In this document: piece by piece, positions 8,128 through 11,133 of the stretch
How positions within the stretch are numbered: position 1 is the first letter of the stretch
Layout of the letters: each line of letters begins with the position of its first letter
From: Isohypsibius dastychi
Lineage: Eukaryota; Tardigrada; Eutardigrada; Parachela; Isohypsibiidae
DNA: 11,133 nucleotides
Direction of reading: 5' to 3'
NCBI GenBank assembly: GCA_034696485.1
Contig: JAQIWT010001353.1
Span: 1-11,133, forward strand
Made by a program: the position numbers and the translations under genes
Notes under the pieces: generated by a model
Databases searched by the model: none
Seen by the model: the letters and a program-made list of their open reading frames with translations, nothing else
What the model was told of the DNA's origin: nothing

Positions 8128-8809
8128 TGTCGGTCAAGGTTTCTGGAATTCTTGTTGGATAATTGTCTGTCAGATAATTGTCTTTATTTTCTCACTGTTC
8201 TTCTGAACAACAGTAGTCTTACTCTTTTGCTCTTATGTACGTTTAGCACTTTTGATCAGCGAATTCAAATTTTGTTAGTCAGTGATGGTCTTCTACTTGT
8301 CCTCGAATAGAACGCCTAAATTCGCGCACTTTCGTAGAGATGTTGTAAATCGCTAATTGATGCGGTGGCGGCATTCTAAGCAAATGGTTCCCAACCAACC
8401 AGGCCTGTTACTTCAGCTTGCCTATGCGCTATAGACTGGCCCTCAGGATCAGCTTGAGTCAATATTAACAGCATCACATTCCACCCCATCATCCCGTTTT
8501 CTGCGCGTTTCAAAACAATGATGTGTTCTTGTTCAAACAAGGAAATGCGCTCTCTCTCGCTCAACTAACCATATCAGAATTCGGTCGTCTCGCACCTGGA
8601 ACACTCGGTGCTTGTCACTCTTCTGAATTCTTTTTTCAAATCTGGTTGTCCAGTTCAACGTTTCACATGGAATAAGGTTGAGTTGGACTCGAACTCAGTT
8701 TTCTTGTTCCTTCACTTTTTCGAGTACACTCGGTACGTATTTTCTTGATATCGCTGAGTGGAGAGCCTTCTCACTGTCAGAATCACGGAGCTTATTTTGA
8801 ATACCGGTT
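8128..8809. other. spacer between copy C and PLC
   Basis: The first ~220 bp are the 3' flank shared with copies A and B. The rest must hold the PLC promoter and 5'UTR, but no TATA box or other clear element is seen. A CT-rich patch (GCTCTCTCTCGCTC, about 8549-8562) could be a GAGA-type site on the other strand, which is weak evidence. TGA at 8798-8800 is in frame just before the PLC ATG, so translation does not start further upstream in this exon. Confidence 0.5.
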
Positions 8810-11133
8810 ATGGATGCTGAGCATCTGAGTGCAGCCCAGAAGATCTTGCGCTCATTGAGTAATGTCAGCAATTTAAGCAACTCGCGGAAGAACTCGCCAG
8901 TTGACCTGCCTACCATCACCATCACAAAAGATGAAAACCAAAAGCAAATCGAACAAGTTGAATGTAAGCTGAAGAAGATAATCAAGCTGGCATTCTGAAC
9001 CATTCACTCATCTCCAATGTATTGCAGTTGACAAGTCGGTCAAATCGCTGATGAAAGGGTGTCAGCTGATAAAGGTCAACGCTGGACCTCGAATGTATAA
9101 ACGAGTGTTTTTCTTGGATCCGGATTATACAACGGTATTCTACCATGAGCCTTACGGATATCGTTACCGAGCATGCAAAAACAGACCTCGAACTGGTATG
9201 TATGCGAAGTGAATACCAGAAAAGTCATTCAAAAGCATTTATTGCATATTTCATAAAATATTCCTGCGCTTCAAAAAAAAATTTCAACAGTGATTAACTC
9301 ATGTATATATTCCTGGAACCCCTGAAAAGTATCAAGTTGTGCGTATGATTTAGTGGACCTCCATGCTGTGCGTGAAGTGCGGGTAGGATACAAGAGCGAC
9401 GTCTTCATATTCTGCAGCAAAAGCTCAAAATTCAAGAAGAACTATCCCGATGATCGATGTTTTTCTTTCATCCTGACCGGAGGCAAAACTTTGAACCTCA
9501 TTGCACCAACCATCGAGCTCTGCAAATCATGGGTCAATGTCGCGCAACATATCATCGATCGTAGCCAACATGAAAACCGGGAAGCGAGATTAGAAAAGTA
9601 CTGAATCGGTTTCTATTCCACTTTAATTTCCAATTCAGCTGATCGTGTCTTGTTTGCCAATGCTAGATGGCTGAGAAGGCAGTTTAAATTGGCTGATACA
9701 TCCAACGACGGATATCTGAATTTTGAGGAATGCATGCGGCTGTTGGACCATCTCAACCTACAGTTCTCCAGAGATGAGGCTCTGAAATATTTTCAGGTGT
9801 TCCAATATTTTTTCGAAAATTCAAAATAATTTTTTTTCGGAGTTGTGTTTTTTGTGACAAATGATAACATTCCAGGGCGCCGGTGCGGAATTGAGGAGTG
9901 GAGAGGATCAGCCTGCGTTGGATTCCAATGGATTTCATCGACTTTACACAAAGCTGTCAGAGCGACCGGATCTGCGTGATCTGTTTGAAGAGTCAGTAGA
10001 TTGTTTGATCCATTCCATCCAAGTGACGCAATCTCGGCTCAGGTAATGAGTAGTAACATTTTCACAGACATGCCTCAATCCGTAACTCAGAGTACTGGAC
10101 CCTGGAGGATCTGCAGAATTTCCTGCAAAACATCCAAATGGAGGACAACCGCAACGTCGAAGCATGCGAGTTTATTATCAAAACATTTGAGCCACTGGAA
10201 GAGAACCAGAAGCTGAACCACTTAAGCATAACAGGTTACCTTGAATGCACATGTAAAACATTCTGTGAGCGTGAAGTGGAGTAATGTTTTGAAGGATTTC
10301 GGAATTATTTGCTCAACCAAAGACAGTTTCTGTTTCACCCTGAAAACAGGCAGGTCTATCAGGATATGAGTCATCCACTCAAAGACTACTTCATCGCTTC
10401 TTCGGTAAGAGCGTTTGTTGAAAGGCACAATTCTGTGTTTAACAACATTTTCAAATTTGCAGCACAATACCTACTTGCTCTCGAATCAGCTTACTGGTGA
10501 AAGCAGCATCGAGGCTTATGTCTCCTGCTTTCAAAAAGGATGCCGATGCGTTGAATGTTAGTACAGTTAACTTTAATTCAGCGCGAAATCGACCGATTGG
10601 GCGCTGCTCTTGAGTTTCTAACCGAATCTGCAGATTCTGTGGTCCAGTGAGTTGATCTCTGGTTTTTGCAGTAGATTGCTGGGATGGTCCAGACGGTGAG
10701 CCGATCATCACACATGGCAGGACGTTCACATCAAACATTCATTTCCGAGATGTCATCTCTGTCGTTAAAGAATACGGATTCCGAACATCCCAGTAAGTGC
10801 TCATGCTCAGCTTGTCTTGATTGTTTGAACTAGCTTCGTTTCTAGATATCCTATTATCCTGTCATTCGAAAACCATTGCTCCATCAAACAACAAGATGTC
10901 ATGGCCACTCATCTGCGCAACATTCTCCAGGACGTGCTCTACTCAGAATTCCCAAAAGATTCTGATGCTAGCTTACCCTCTCCCGAGCAACTCAAAGGTC
11001 GCGTTCTGGTCAAATCCACAAAGCATACCCTACTGGCGCAAACACCAGATGACGATATCGACTACGATATTTCGAAGAATGCCGTGAATGGCGCTGATAT
11101 TGTTAACCAAGAAGATGTACAAATTCGATCGAA
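8810..11133 (+). CDS. PLCD: phosphoinositide phospholipase C, delta class; 5' part, ten exons, runs off the right edge
   Basis: This enzyme cleaves phosphatidylinositol 4,5-bisphosphate to diacylglycerol and inositol trisphosphate at membranes, dependent on calcium. Exons: 8810-8963, 9028-9195, 9354-9597, 9667-9796, 9876-9991, 10068-10234, 10295-10404, 10463-10556, 10672-10792, 10846-11133, frame open throughout (about 530 residues). A Ser-rich lead of about 55 residues precedes a PH domain (about 58-170, [10 protein letters not shown] onward). Then come EF hands, the first with an intact loop (D199, S201, D203, G204, E210) and the second degenerate, then the catalytic X half. The two catalytic His are H364 (in SSHNTYLL) and H409 (in ITHGRTF); calcium ligands are N365, E394, D396 and E443. 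PH-EF-X order with no N-terminal extension is the delta layout, and the intact His pair argues against the inactive PLC-like group. Y and C2 domains lie beyond the window. Two truncated 5' relics occur upstream. Confidence 0.9.

Larger units (their letters stand above)
5856..8350 (+). repeat. tandem duplicated unit, C copy of the SMYD-like gene with flanks
   Basis: Partner of 1391-3900 in direct orientation. This copy is followed by the only intact PLC gene, so the C-PLC junction is the likeliest to preserve the ancestral arrangement. Confidence 0.8.

Noticed and set aside
8549-8562. GAGA-type promoter element before PLC
   Set aside because: A single short CT repeat, 250 bp from the ATG, with no conservation to test it against.
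1-11133. tRNA, rRNA, CRISPR array or complete transposable element
   Set aside because: None was seen on either strand: no cloverleaf with matching stems, no regular spaced repeats, no transposase or reverse-transcriptase motifs and no clear terminal inverted repeats.

Overview
This is a stretch of an animal (metazoan) nuclear genome, most likely an invertebrate. The genes are split by short GT-AG introns (53 to 421 bp), and both protein families are animal signalling or chromatin-type families. Base composition is unremarkable. The intron sizes and the divergence of the proteins would fit a compact ecdysozoan genome such as a tardigrade, but the sequence does not fix the taxon.

Layout, all recognised genes on the + strand. 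(1) Positions 1-65 are the last 20 codons and stop of a first MYND/SMYD-like gene, copy A. (2) 66-1582 holds A's 3' flank, a small exon-1 relic of a phospholipase C gene (about 328-409), about 1 kb with no intact gene but faint decayed coding on the - strand, and a promoter/5'UTR block. (3) 1583-3677 is copy B, three exons, 494 codons. (4) 3678-6048 holds B's 3' flank, a second phospholipase C relic (about 4863-5028), a TATACACA-type microsatellite and a second promoter block. (5) 6049-8127 is copy C, three exons, 509 codons. (6) 8810 to the right edge is the 5' part of an apparently intact phosphoinositide phospholipase C of the delta class: ten exons covering the PH domain, EF hands and the whole catalytic X half.

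The central observation is that the order SMYD copy, then PLC 5' end, occurs three times: A plus relic 1, B plus relic 2, C plus intact PLC. This points to tandem duplication of a unit containing a whole SMYD-like gene and only the start of PLC, so each extra copy carries a truncated PLC that has decayed. Copies B and C share intron positions and phases, a 5' flank with a perfect TGACGTCA (CRE-type) site about 190 bp before each ATG, and patches of about 95% identity inside otherwise diverged exons, suggestive of gene conversion.

Both full SMYD-like proteins keep a perfect eight-ligand MYND zinc finger and a cysteine-rich post-SET segment. They lack the glycine strand at the N-terminus, the Asn-His of the NHSC motif and the catalytic Tyr region of active SMYD methyltransferases. 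They are best read as binding proteins without methyltransferase activity (inference). PLC retains its catalytic His pair and calcium ligands and should be active. No functional link between the two families is evident beyond physical linkage.
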